A stretch of DNA of 64,000 nucleotides, taken from CAG-791 sp002392385. GTDB lineage: Bacteria > Bacillota > Clostridia > Lachnospirales > Lachnospiraceae. The stretch is from assembly GCA_946616295.1 (NCBI GenBank), contig CAMOIU010000006.1, positions 1 through 64,000 on the forward strand, given 5' to 3'. The stretch's first letter is position 1. Each line of letters begins with the position of its first letter. The position numbers were made by a program, and so were the translations under genes. Below, piece after piece: positions 43,311 to 52,224 of this stretch. The notes beneath the pieces are model-generated. The model made no database searches and was not told the DNA's origin. It worked only from the letters and a program-made list of their open reading frames with translations.

Positions 43311-44420
43311 GTGAGCGAGAAGCGCAAGGTCGAATATGTCGAGCTGATCTACGATCTGATCTTTGTCTATCTGGTCAGCAGAAATGTGTCCCTTCTGCAC
43401 CATGTAACGACCGGTTTTGTCACGCCGCTGGATTACTTCTCTTATATGGCGTCGACCATGGTGGCCCTGCAGATCTGGTATATCAGCTCTCTTTACATCA
43501 ATCACTATGGAGACGGCTCCCTCAGAGAGCATCTGATGATGTTCTTCAACATGTATCTCCTCTACTATATGGCGGAGGGGATCCGGACGGACTGGGGGCC
43601 GGTCTACCTGCGCTACCACATATCCTGGGCGCTGATCATCCTGAACATGGCCCTGCATTATTATTTGGCGGCCCGGCGTCATAACGAGGAGGATGCGGAG
43701 CTGCGCAGGCACCGGTACCGCTACGCGGTCCACCTTGTGATCGAAGCAGCGATGATCCTTGTCTCGATACCCATCTACGCCGGTACCGGTCTTGCCCTGT
43801 CTCCCTGGGCACTGGTATTCGGATTCTGCGTGACGCTGGTCTTCCGGGATTCGGAGCGGCGCATGCTGGTCGATTTCCCCCACATGGCGGAACGCGTGAT
43901 GCTCTATATCGTGTTCACCTTCGGCGAAATGGTGCTGGGGATCAGGGGTTACTTCGACGACGGCTTCTCACCCGCCGCGATCTACTATTCCCTGATGGCC
44001 TTCGCCATCGTCGTCGGCCTCTTCTCAGCCTACGGCCACTACTACAACCACCTGATGGATCCGGAAACGAAGACCTCCGGATTCAAATACATGATGCTCC
44101 ACATCGTGATGATCTTCGCCCTGAACAATATCACGGTCGCCATGGACTTCATGCAGAGACGGGGCGTCAGCGTCGTGCCCAAAACGATCTTCATGGCGGT
44201 CTCCATCCTGCTGTTCTACATCTGCCTGCTGGCGACCCAGGAATACTCCAAATATAACAAGGGCGGCGGGCTCCGCTACTATACAAGATTCGCCCTGACC
44301 TCTGCGGCCTTCGTGGCCCTCATGCTCGCCCTCTGCAGGATCCCCTACGTCTGCATCGCCCTCACAGCCGCCTTTATCTATTTGCAGCTCTGTGACCTGC
44401 ATTACGGGAAGAAAGAATAG
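43311..44420 (+). CDS. LtrA-family (low temperature requirement A) membrane protein
   Basis: This 369-residue protein has about ten helices and the LtrA signature VEYVELIYDLIFVYLVSRN at the start, then FTFGEMVLGIRGYF in the second half. LtrA was named from a Listeria mutant with poor cold growth; its biochemical role is unknown. It starts with GTG at 43311 behind GGGAGGC. No cold-shock or stress genes are adjacent. Confidence 0.82.
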   Translation: MSEKRKVEYVELIYDLIFVYLVSRNVSLLHHVTTGFVTPLDYFSYMASTMVALQIWYISSLYINHYGDGSLREHLMMFFNMYLLYYMAEGIRTDWGPVYLRYHISWALIILNMALHYYLAARRHNEEDAELRRHRYRYAVHLVIEAAMILVSIPIYAGTGLALSPWALVFGFCVTLVFRDSERRMLVDFPHMAERVMLYIVFTFGEMVLGIRGYFDDGFSPAAIYYSLMAFAIVVGLFSAYGHYYNHLMDPETKTSGFKYMMLHIVMIFALNNITVAMDFMQRRGVSVVPKTIFMAVSILLFYICLLATQEYSKYNKGGGLRYYTRFALTSAAFVALMLALCRIPYVCIALTAAFIYLQLCDLHYGKKE

Positions 44421-44503
44421 CCTTACAGGACGAAAGAATAGTGAACGGGCACATGCGTGAACAGAATGCCGGCTCAACAATGCCGGTTTGTGAGGAGAAT
44501 GTC

Positions 44504-44770
44504 ATGATTCGCAGGAGAATCGTTTTCTACGGATGGGTCCAGGGCGTCGGCTTCCGCTACCGCGCCCGCCACGCGGCCGACATGGTCGGTGCGACTGGCT
44601 GGGTGCGGAACGAGTACGACGGCTCGGTGACCATGGAGATCCAGGGAACAGAAGAACAGATCGACGCCGTCATCCTGGCCGTCGAGCGCGGCCGATACAT
44701 CAGGATCGAGAACATGGACAGCCGGACCATACCCCTCGTGCAGGATGAACGCGGCTTCAGGACAAGGTAG
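44504..44770 (+). CDS. acyP: Acylphosphatase
   Basis: This 88-residue protein has both catalytic residues of the family: Arg18 in VQGVGFRYRAR and Asn36 in GWVRNEYDGSV. It hydrolyses carboxyl-phosphate bonds such as acetyl phosphate. The length is typical for a single-domain enzyme. I chose ATG 44504 for its ribosome site TGAGGAGA; the longer frame from 44441 adds a non-homologous tail. Confidence 0.92.
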   Translation: MIRRRIVFYGWVQGVGFRYRARHAADMVGATGWVRNEYDGSVTMEIQGTEEQIDAVILAVERGRYIRIENMDSRTIPLVQDERGFRTR

Positions 44771-44800
44771 GAGAGACGAGACGGGGCAGGAGCTGCGAGC

Positions 44801-46339
44801 CTAGTAATACAGCTTTTTCACAAGCTTGTAGTCGTCGATTTCCGCAGGCGGCTGAAAGGCATGTCTGTCGATCTTACCGGAGAGGGTGCGGGGCAGAGCA
44901 GGAAGCTGGATCAGACCTGTAGGGATCTCATAATAGGGAATTCTGGCGGCAAGAAAGTCACGGAGGTTTCTGTGATCGACAATATGGTCCGCGGAGAAAT
45001 AAGCGAACAGGATTCGGGCACCGCGGTTGTCTGTATGGCAGACAGCCGCGGCTTCTTTTATTTCTGGACAGGAGAGAATGGCTCTCTCCACGGCTTCACC
45101 TTCTACCCGGAATCCACGGATCTTATACATGGAATCCTTGCGGCCTGCGAAGATCAGCTGGCCGTTCTCCCGACGGGCCAGATCGCCGGTACGAAACATC
45201 TTCTCAAATCCGGCGGTGCCTTTATCGAAGGGATTAGGACGGAATCTCTCGCGGTTGAGGGCAGGGAGGTTCAGGTAGCCGTGGAAGACCTGGGGGCCGG
45301 AGATCCAGAGCTCGCCGGTCTCTCCTTCCGCGGCAGGTAGGCCGTCCTCAGACAGCAGAAAGGCGTGAAGTCCGGGCACGGGAGTTCCGATGGGGTAAGT
45401 GTCAGCCGCTTCCCGGACCTTGTAGGTGCTGATGATCGCGCAGGCCTCACTGGAGGCGTAGACATTGACGATCTCGTAGGGGCGTTTTCTGAGATTGCGG
45501 ACCGTCTCGCTCCCCACCAGGAGCAGCCGCAGGGGACTGCCGGCATCCACATCCATATACTTGCAGGCCATGTGGGGAGGGAGAAAAGATACAGAGATCT
45601 GCTCTTTGATATAGAACTGAGCGATCCTGCGGATGTCCCGGCGTATGTCGTCGGGTACAAATACAAGCGTGCATCCAAGGGTGAGGCATACAGCAATATC
45701 ATAGAGCGCGGCTACAAATACCAGGCTTGCGAAGGAGGCGTAGATATCCGTGCTGTACAGGGGCAGTACCCGGAAACTCCGTATACTGGCTGCAATGTTC
45801 GCGTGGAGGAGCCGGACACCCTTGGGCTCACCGGTAGAGCCGGAGGTGAAAATGATCATGGCAGTCCGGTCCGGCGTTGACAGGTCGACGCCGGAAGGGC
45901 AGCCCGGCTGTTCGCGCAGAGCTCTGGCCAGGTAGGCACTGTCTATGATGACGTGTGTATGCGCGAGGGCGAGACGGCGCTGCGTGAGAACTTTGGGGCA
46001 CTGGGCGTCCAGGGCCATGCAGCCGGCACCCGCCTTCCAGATCCCCAGAACAGCAATGACGGCTTCAGGAGACCGGTCGATGGAGACCGCGATGATCTCC
46101 TCTGAGGAGGGGGCGTCATCGGACCCTTTCCGGCAGGCATACGCCAGCTTCTCATGGCACAGCAGATAGGCAGCCAGACGGTCAGAGGCAGCATCCAATT
46201 CTCTGTAGGTGAGAGAGGAATGACTGTCGCTGACGGCTGTCTTGTCCGGGTACCATGAGGCTGCGATCCGGAAGAGTCCGACGACGGTGTTCTCAGAGAA
46301 GAGCGAAGTATTCTGTTCAAGGATTTCAGAAAGTATCAT
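44801..46339 (-). CDS. Stand-alone NRPS-like adenylation enzyme (acid:AMP ligase)
   Basis: This 512-residue ANL-family enzyme has A3 (IIFTSGSTGEPKGV), A5 (NVYASSEA), A7 (FRTGDLARRE), A8 (FAGRKDSMYKIRGFRVE) and A10 (RTLSGKIDR with the catalytic Lys). No carrier domain or thioesterase follows. The Asp that holds the amino group in amino-acid-activating domains (Asp235 of PheA) is Val209 in FASLVFVAAL, so a non-amino carboxylic acid is the more likely substrate. Its ATGA start overlaps the MFS stop, so the two are co-translated and may activate the imported acid. Confidence 0.82.
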   Translation of the reverse strand: MILSEILEQNTSLFSENTVVGLFRIAASWYPDKTAVSDSHSSLTYRELDAASDRLAAYLLCHEKLAYACRKGSDDAPSSEEIIAVSIDRSPEAVIAVLGIWKAGAGCMALDAQCPKVLTQRRLALAHTHVIIDSAYLARALREQPGCPSGVDLSTPDRTAMIIFTSGSTGEPKGVRLLHANIAASIRSFRVLPLYSTDIYASFASLVFVAALYDIAVCLTLGCTLVFVPDDIRRDIRRIAQFYIKEQISVSFLPPHMACKYMDVDAGSPLRLLLVGSETVRNLRKRPYEIVNVYASSEACAIISTYKVREAADTYPIGTPVPGLHAFLLSEDGLPAAEGETGELWISGPQVFHGYLNLPALNRERFRPNPFDKGTAGFEKMFRTGDLARRENGQLIFAGRKDSMYKIRGFRVEGEAVERAILSCPEIKEAAAVCHTDNRGARILFAYFSADHIVDHRNLRDFLAARIPYYEIPTGLIQLPALPRTLSGKIDRHAFQPPAEIDDYKLVKKLYY

Positions 46340-47574
46340 TCTTCCTTCCACTCCAGATTCCTGCCTGTCCGGATGGACAGGAAGACACAGGCGGTAATGA
46401 TGAACATGCCGAACAGGTAAACGATCCAGGCAAAGCGATAGCCGACAGTGTCATACATAAGGCTGGTGCAGATGGTGCTTAAGGAGATGCCCAGGTTATT
46501 GAAGACATTCAGGCTGCCGAAGATCCCCGCGAAATCCCTGTTGCCCACCAGCTGGCCGGTCAGGATGGGAGGGATGATGGTGCAGACGCCGGCGGCAAGA
46601 CCCAGTCCAATAGCGCCCATAATGGCCATGGGGGTACTGGTCGCGAACAGGAAGCCGACGATAGCCAGAACATAGGTCACAAAGATGTAGAGCATACTAA
46701 GCTTGACACCGAATCTGTCGACCATGGCACCAAGAAGGAGCTTGCCGCCCATCTGTACGACCAGAAGGATCGTATAAATATTGGTGGCGGCAGCTGTGGC
46801 ATATCCGATATCGCTCAGGTAAGCGAGCAGATGGTTCTGCACGCCCATGATCACGACACCGTTGAGGAGAAAACTGAGTGCCATCAGATAGAAAGGCGGA
46901 GCCTTGAGAAAGTCCTTCTGCAGAACGCCGGACACAGTCCCCAGGGCCTCAGAACCCGCGACCTCCTGTTCCCCGTAGGGGGCAAGACCGCGGTTCTTCG
47001 GGAATTCTTCCACCAGGAACAATCCGACCAGAGAAGTGACGACCAGGACGATACCAGCGAAGATCACGTAGGACATGCGCCAGCCGCATTTTTCCAGAAG
47101 CACACCCGCGAGCCGCGAGTAGACCAGATTGCCGATGGTAGTTCCCATGAACGCGATACTGGTGGCAAGCCCCTTCTGGGCTTTGAACCAGTTGTTGAGA
47201 AGCACAGAGCACAGGATGGCCGCGGAGAAACCAGCCCCGAATCCGCAGATCGCTCCGAATATCCAGAAGTGCCACATGGCAGAGCTGCGGGAGTAGCCCA
47301 CAAGGGACAGGGCGACCATGAGGGTACCGGTGAGTACAGTCTTTCTGACCCCCAGCTTCTTGATGATCGGTCCCGCGAACATGCTGGCCACCATACCCAG
47401 AATTCCATGCACGAGGGTATAAGAGGAGAACTGTGTACGGGACAAGCCTAGTGCCTCACTGACCGGCTTGAGGAAAACGGTCGTGACGGCCAGAACGAGG
47501 CCCATCAGATTCATCAGGATGATGAAACAGGCGATCATGATGACCCATGCATAATGAAATTTTTTTTTGCTCAT
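46336..47574 (-). CDS. MFS transporter, oxalate/formate-antiporter-like
   Basis: This 412-residue, 12-helix protein has the OxlT/monocarboxylate pattern: FHYAWVIMIACFIILM at helix 1, the RxxGxR-type loop KKLGVRKTVLTG, and FGAGFSAAILCSVLLNNWF. Relatives exchange small carboxylates. I chose ATG 47574 because GCGGAGGAC lies upstream. A longer frame reaching 47640 would begin before the predicted sigma-54 transcript starts (~47625). It is followed by the adenylation enzyme with a 4-bp overlap. Confidence 0.85.
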   Translation of the reverse strand: MSKKKFHYAWVIMIACFIILMNLMGLVLAVTTVFLKPVSEALGLSRTQFSSYTLVHGILGMVASMFAGPIIKKLGVRKTVLTGTLMVALSLVGYSRSSAMWHFWIFGAICGFGAGFSAAILCSVLLNNWFKAQKGLATSIAFMGTTIGNLVYSRLAGVLLEKCGWRMSYVIFAGIVLVVTSLVGLFLVEEFPKNRGLAPYGEQEVAGSEALGTVSGVLQKDFLKAPPFYLMALSFLLNGVVIMGVQNHLLAYLSDIGYATAAATNIYTILLVVQMGGKLLLGAMVDRFGVKLSMLYIFVTYVLAIVGFLFATSTPMAIMGAIGLGLAAGVCTIIPPILTGQLVGNRDFAGIFGSLNVFNNLGISLSTICTSLMYDTVGYRFAWIVYLFGMFIITACVFLSIRTGRNLEWKEE

Positions 47575-47636
47575 AAGTAGATTGTCCTCCGCTAACTGAT
47601 ACTGCTTCTTACATTCGTAAACTGCAGGATTAAAGA

Positions 47637-47651
47637 GCAACTTTTATGCCA
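47637..47651 (-). promoter_or_regulatory. Sigma-54 (-24/-12) promoter for the MFS/adenylation operon
   Basis: Read on the minus strand: TGGCAT-AAAAG-TTGC, which fits TGGCAC-N5-TTGC with correct spacing and one change in the -24 element. It is embedded in the palindrome CCATTCCGAAATGG (47649-47662), which could also bind the regulator. It lies 63 bases before the MFS start. Confidence 0.65.
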
Positions 47652-47759
47652 TTCCGAAATGGCCGTCCGGGACACAGCCGGCAGGTTGGGTCTGCACGAC
47701 ACTGAGAAATGTGATAGACTGTGAGAAACAGGACATATCGATGGGAAGGAGTGCTGGTT

Positions 47760-49718
47760 ATGCGGTTCGGAGTGCTGGTCCCGGATGAGTATTCAGGCGC
47801 CCTTGTGTCGGGCGTCGGAGAACAGATGGGCGTAGAACTGATATGGATCATCGTGGACAAGGCGGCGGTCAGCAGTCAGCTGGACAGACTGATCCACAGG
47901 GAGCATGTGGACGGCATCATCGCCCGCAGCCCCTACGGGAACCTGATAGAAGAGGAACTGGAAGTGCCTGTCGCCACCATGCATATTTCCAGGCAGGACC
48001 TGATCCAGACTGTGCAGAGAGTCACGCCCGGCAAGAAGGTGGCTTTCCTGTATCCCGAGGCGGATGCGGAGAAATTCGCCTACAATCAGGAAGAACTGCT
48101 GAGTCTCCCGGATCATCCGATCCAGGCTCTCAAGATACAGGATGACTGCGACAATTACACTGTGGAGGACCCGCGGTACTGGGCGGAAGAGGGGGCTTTT
48201 GAGAAGTTCCGCAGCTGTCAGGCGATCGCCAGCGGGACACCTATGCTGCTCAAGGCGGCCAGGGATTATGGGATGGAAACTGTGACTATCCGCATAGATC
48301 CCTTTGAACTGCGTTGTGCGGTGCGGAACCTGATCAGCGCTGTGAACAGCAGGGCTCGTGACATTCGGAACAACCGGCTGCTGGAGGCTGTTCTGAACAC
48401 GACGAACAGCGGCTTTATGATTCTGGAGAACGGGACCGTCACTATAGCCAATAACAATATCTGCAAGATGTCCGGTGTTCCCATGGACCGTCTTCATGGA
48501 AGACAGGAGACAGAGCTGTCGGAGTTGAATGCCTTCTTTAAGAAGGCCATGCAGGTCCGCAGGAAAGAGATCATCACTTACAATGACGTTCCCTATTCTG
48601 TCTTCAGGCGGCCTCTGGAACTGGATCCATCTCTTGTACAGAAGGGACCGATCGAACTGATCAGTGTCATCGATGTTCCCAAGCTGTATAAGACAGAGAG
48701 CCAGATCCGCAAGTCCATCGATTCCAACGGCTTTACAGCCAAATGGCATTTCGAAGACATGATCGCGGAGGATATGGCTACCAGGATGCTCGTACGGACG
48801 GCCAGACAGTTCTCCAACGCCTCCAGCAATGTCCTGATCCTGGGAGAGAGCGGGACCGGAAAGGACGTTCTGGCTCAGTGTATCCACAACGCGTCCCCCT
48901 ATGCGCGAGGCCCCTTTGTGGCCCTGAACTGCGCCTCCCTGCCGGAGAACTTGCTGGAAAGTGAACTGTTCGGCTATGAAGAGGGCGCCTTCACAGGCGC
49001 CAGAAAAGGCGGCAAGCCCGGCATCTTCGAGATCTCCTACGGCGGTACCCTGTTTCTGGACGAGATCGGAGAGATGCCCCTGTCTCTGCAGGCCAAGCTG
49101 CTGCGGGTCATCCAGGAGAAGGCGATCGTGCGTGTGGGAGGCCGCAAGGTCATCCCCATCCGCAACCGCCTGATTTTCGCGACGAACCGGAATCTGGATG
49201 AGATGGTGGCTGAGAAGCAGTTCCGCCAGGATCTGCTCTATCGCATCAATGTGTTGGAACTAACGATCCCGCCCCTCCGTGAGAGGCCGGAGGATGTAAA
49301 AGCACTGTTTCGCTATTTCCTGGAGAAATATCAGGGCAGCCAGAAGAAGATCGAAAAGGGGGCCGTGGAGTACCTGGCGGAGCTCAGCCGCGGATACGCA
49401 TGGCCCGGCAATGTGCGGGAATTACAGAATATTGTGGAGAGGCTCCTGGTCATGCAGAGCAGCGGATCTCCCGGGGAGGACCGGGACCAGATGGTCCGCA
49501 GAAGCCTGGGTCTCCTCCGAGAGTCCAGGCCAGCACCCCAGGAGATGTCCGCGCTGCCGCCGGACGGAATGGTGCTGCGGCGCGGGACTCTGAAGGAGAT
49601 GGAAGACCAGCTCTACCGGGACAGCTATGACAGATGCGGAGGGAATATGAGACGCATGGCAGAAGAGCTGGATATCGGATACAACACTGTACGCAGATGG
49701 ATCCAGAGAGAAACGTAG
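47760..49718 (+). CDS. Sigma-54-dependent PrpR-type transcriptional activator
   Basis: This 652-residue protein has a PrpR_N-like sensor (~1-190), a PAS-like region (~205-320; MILENGTVTIANNNICKMSG), an AAA+ domain (~345-575) and a C-terminal Fis-type HTH (RMAEELDIGYNTVRRWIQ). The AAA+ domain has Walker A GESGTGKD, GAFTGA for sigma-54 contact, Walker B LFLDEIGE, and RPEDV with NVRELQN at the end. PrpR-type sensors bind CoA-pathway intermediates or acids. It lies between two sigma-54 promoters, so it should control both flanking operons. The start ATG 47760 follows AAGGAG. Confidence 0.92.
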   Translation: MRFGVLVPDEYSGALVSGVGEQMGVELIWIIVDKAAVSSQLDRLIHREHVDGIIARSPYGNLIEEELEVPVATMHISRQDLIQTVQRVTPGKKVAFLYPEADAEKFAYNQEELLSLPDHPIQALKIQDDCDNYTVEDPRYWAEEGAFEKFRSCQAIASGTPMLLKAARDYGMETVTIRIDPFELRCAVRNLISAVNSRARDIRNNRLLEAVLNTTNSGFMILENGTVTIANNNICKMSGVPMDRLHGRQETELSELNAFFKKAMQVRRKEIITYNDVPYSVFRRPLELDPSLVQKGPIELISVIDVPKLYKTESQIRKSIDSNGFTAKWHFEDMIAEDMATRMLVRTARQFSNASSNVLILGESGTGKDVLAQCIHNASPYARGPFVALNCASLPENLLESELFGYEEGAFTGARKGGKPGIFEISYGGTLFLDEIGEMPLSLQAKLLRVIQEKAIVRVGGRKVIPIRNRLIFATNRNLDEMVAEKQFRQDLLYRINVLELTIPPLRERPEDVKALFRYFLEKYQGSQKKIEKGAVEYLAELSRGYAWPGNVRELQNIVERLLVMQSSGSPGEDRDQMVRRSLGLLRESRPAPQEMSALPPDGMVLRRGTLKEMEDQLYRDSYDRCGGNMRRMAEELDIGYNTVRRWIQRET

Positions 49719-49758
49719 AGCCAAACTAAAAAAATTATAAATATATTGCCAAAACGGG

Positions 49759-49791
49759 CGTCCAAAATGGGCACATAGGCCATTTTGGACG
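49759..49791. promoter_or_regulatory. 12-bp palindrome, candidate upstream activator site
   Basis: CGTCCAAAATGG (49759-49770) and CCATTTTGGACG (49780-49791) pair perfectly. No T-run follows, so it is not a terminator. It lies ~140 bp upstream of the -24 box at 49931, the normal distance for a sigma-54 activator site. Confidence 0.6.
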
Positions 49792-49796
49792 GACTG

Positions 49797-49835
49797 AAAC
49801 GGAGTCGGCGTGGGAGCCCTGACTCCGTTTTTTTT
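49797..49835 (+). terminator. Terminator of the sigma-54 activator gene
   Basis: AAACGGAGTC/GACTCCGTTT 10-bp stem with T8 in total. It isolates the regulator from the downstream operon. Confidence 0.88.
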
Positions 49836-49930
49836 ATTTTTATCTAAAACCAGAGATATCTCCGATGCCCTTTAGGGTCCAAATGAACCGGATCAAGACC
49901 TTTTCGGCCCTCAGAGAGGTCTGAAAAAAA

Positions 49931-49947
49931 TTGGCACTCGAGTTGCT
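49931..49947 (+). promoter_or_regulatory. Sigma-54 (-24/-12) promoter for the CoA-transferase operon
   Basis: TTGGCACTCGAGTTGCT has TGGCAC and TTGC separated by 5 bases, as in the sigma-54 consensus. The predicted start is near 49957 and leaves a ~43-base leader to the ATG at 50000. Confidence 0.82.
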
Positions 49948-49999
49948 CAAAAGGGAAGACAAGAGTGATCAACATCTTCAGAGAGGAGGGAAGGAATCT

Positions 50000-51202
50000 A
50001 TGAATCAACCTTTGAAGGGAGTAAAGGTCATTGACTTCACACTATTTGCCGCAGGACCTGTTGCTTCCAGACTGCTCGCCGACTGGGGAGCCGACGTCAT
50101 CCATGTGGAACCGCTCAAGGGAGAAGGCGGCAGAGACTTCGCGCCGGACCTGGTCACCGCCAGATGGCAGATGTGCAACAAGAACAAGAGAGACCTGACT
50201 CTGGATATGAAGAATCCGGAAGGTATCAAGGTCATGCACAGACTCCTGGCAGACGCGGATGTTTTTGTCAGCAGTTACAGGACCAAGGCACTGAGACATC
50301 TGGGTCTGGACTATGAATCGCTGCATCCCCTGTTTCCGGGACTTGTGTGGGCTCAGGTCAATGGTTACGGTGATTACGGCCCCGATGCGGATGCGCCCGG
50401 ATTCGATCTGGTAGCCTACTGGGCCCGCGGCGGCGGACTGGTCGACTGGGCGGATTCGGAGAGCGACGCGATCCTGAACGCGCCGTTTGGCTTCGGTGAC
50501 ATGCAGACAGCGGCCATCCTGGCGGGCGGTATCTGTGCGGCGCTGCTCCAGAAGCAGATGACCGGCGTGGGAGAGAAGGTGACCACCTCCCTGCTCGCCT
50601 CTATCATCTATGCCCAGAGCGGAATGATCCAGGATATCCAGGACGGGGTCAAGAGACCTCTGACCAGGAAATGCCCCGCGCGTCCCCTCTCCAATACCTA
50701 CCGGAGCAAGGACAACAAATGGTTCATGCTGTCCGTCCTGATCCACGAGAAGTCTTACAACGCCCTGGTCAGTGAGCTGGGCCGTCCGGATCTGGTCGAC
50801 GATCCCCGTTTCTCCGGTCAAGAACAGGCCTATTCGGAGGTGGGTTCCCGAGCCCTCGTCAAGATCCTGGACGAGGAATTCGGAAAACTCACACTGGCAG
50901 AGATCGAAGCCATCCTGAAGAAGCTGGACATCGCCTACAGTGTCATCCGCAAGACCATTGATCTGATCAGCGACGAGCAGGCGATCGCCAACAAATATAT
51001 CACGGAGTTTACGGATACAAAGGGCAAGACCTACAAGACAGCTGTCGGCCCCATCAAATTCGGCAGTATTGATCTGCTCCATGACAAAATGGCCCCCAGG
51101 CTGGCGGAGAATACGGTGGAGGTCCTCCTGGAGAAAGGCTTCACCCGGGAGGAGATCGACGGATTGCTGGAGAGAGGCGTTGTCTCGCAGGCACAGTATT
51201 AA
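50000..51202 (+). CDS. Class III CoA-transferase (CaiB/BaiF family)
   Basis: This 400-residue protein has the family start LKGVKVIDFTLFAAGP, ADVIHVEPLKGEGGRD, and the catalytic Asp136 in APGFDLVAYWARGG. Members move CoA between two acids through an Asp-anhydride intermediate (CaiB, formyl-CoA transferase, BaiF). As first gene of the sigma-54 operon it should activate the imported acid with CoA from the pathway's product. The start ATG 50000 follows GAGGAGGG. Confidence 0.92.
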   Translation: MNQPLKGVKVIDFTLFAAGPVASRLLADWGADVIHVEPLKGEGGRDFAPDLVTARWQMCNKNKRDLTLDMKNPEGIKVMHRLLADADVFVSSYRTKALRHLGLDYESLHPLFPGLVWAQVNGYGDYGPDADAPGFDLVAYWARGGGLVDWADSESDAILNAPFGFGDMQTAAILAGGICAALLQKQMTGVGEKVTTSLLASIIYAQSGMIQDIQDGVKRPLTRKCPARPLSNTYRSKDNKWFMLSVLIHEKSYNALVSELGRPDLVDDPRFSGQEQAYSEVGSRALVKILDEEFGKLTLAEIEAILKKLDIAYSVIRKTIDLISDEQAIANKYITEFTDTKGKTYKTAVGPIKFGSIDLLHDKMAPRLAENTVEVLLEKGFTREEIDGLLERGVVSQAQY

Positions 51203-51254
51203 AAATCGCTGATCAAAGATCGGTCGGGAGCAGAAAGGAGGGTGAACCAGCAGA

Positions 51255-52148
51255 ATGGATTTCGAGAAACTTGTCGGACAGTCAGTCGGTTACCGCCGCC
51301 TGGAGTATACATGGAGAGATACAGCTCTCTACGCTCTGGCGGTGGGTGGCAACGAAAATGACACGATGTACTTCTATGAGAAGGGGATGAAGACTTTGCC
51401 GTCCTTCGGCGTCGTGCCCTACTGGAATGCCTTGAACACATACCCCCAGATCCCGCAGCCTTATCCGGCCTCTGTCATGGTGGCGGATCAGATGACCAGA
51501 GAACTGGGACATCCGGTAGTAGGCCTTCACATGGAACATGAACTGATCATGCACAGGCCCATTGATCCGATCAAGGGGACCCTGGTCTTTAATGATACGA
51601 TCACGGATGTGTATGACAGGGGAGCGGGCAAGGGCATTGCCGTGAAGACCTGCCAGCCGATCTATGACGAATCGGGCATACTGGTCTGTGAGAACCGCTC
51701 CAGCACCTTCTATTTTGACGGCGGCGGATTCGGCGGTAAGCCCATGCCCAGGCCGGAGGTGGAGATCCCCAGGGACAGAGAACCGGACATCCTTACCAAG
51801 GATTATATTTCCAAGGTGCAGAATTTCCTCTACCGTCTGACCGGCGATACCAATCGCGGGCATGTGGACAAGTCGGAGATGCCCGGCGGCGGCAAGGGAT
51901 TTGACAGGCCCTTTATGCAGGGACTGTGTTCCTTCGGCTTTGCCTGCAGAATGCTGATTGATGCCGTGATCCCCGGAGAGCCGGAGAGGATGACCAGGAT
52001 GGCCGTCCAGATGCGCAATGTGTGTTATCCCGGCACCAACATCGAACTGGCCGCCTGGAAGGAGGCCGAAGGCCGCGTGATCTTCCGTCTGATGAACAAG
52101 GACGACGGAAAGCCCGTGCTTGACAGGGGAGTATTCGAGTACCGGTGA
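51255..52148 (+). CDS. MaoC-family double-hotdog enoyl-CoA hydratase
   Basis: This 297-residue protein has two hotdog halves (~1-150, ~180-297). The second carries the hydratase-2 motif LYRLTGDTNRGHVD with catalytic Asp198 and His203; the usual N-P-L before His is N-R-G. The first half (GHPVVGLHMEHELIMHRPI) matches the N-terminal hotdog of type-2 hydratases. It should add water to, or remove it from, an (R)-3-hydroxyacyl-CoA or a related hydroxyacyl-CoA such as those in mesaconate/itaconate routes. AAGGAGGG precedes the start. Confidence 0.87.
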   Translation: MDFEKLVGQSVGYRRLEYTWRDTALYALAVGGNENDTMYFYEKGMKTLPSFGVVPYWNALNTYPQIPQPYPASVMVADQMTRELGHPVVGLHMEHELIMHRPIDPIKGTLVFNDTITDVYDRGAGKGIAVKTCQPIYDESGILVCENRSSTFYFDGGGFGGKPMPRPEVEIPRDREPDILTKDYISKVQNFLYRLTGDTNRGHVDKSEMPGGGKGFDRPFMQGLCSFGFACRMLIDAVIPGEPERMTRMAVQMRNVCYPGTNIELAAWKEAEGRVIFRLMNKDDGKPVLDRGVFEYR

Positions 52149-52224
52149 TGTGTATAAAACGGCCCCATGCATCTGCTTCATTCATGTAGTATGAAGACAT
52201 ATTCATTATAAGAGGGAGAGAAAA

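Noticed and set aside
44801..46339. Nonribosomal peptide synthetase
   Set aside because: Only one adenylation domain; no condensation, carrier or release domain, and the amino-acid-binding Asp is missing.
47575..47640. N-terminal extension of the MFS transporter
   Set aside because: It lies before helix 1, lacks a ribosome site at its start, and begins upstream of the predicted sigma-54 transcript start.
49759..49791. Terminator of the sigma-54 activator gene
   Set aside because: No T-run follows this palindrome, and a proper terminator lies just after it at 49797-49835, so an activator site is more likely.
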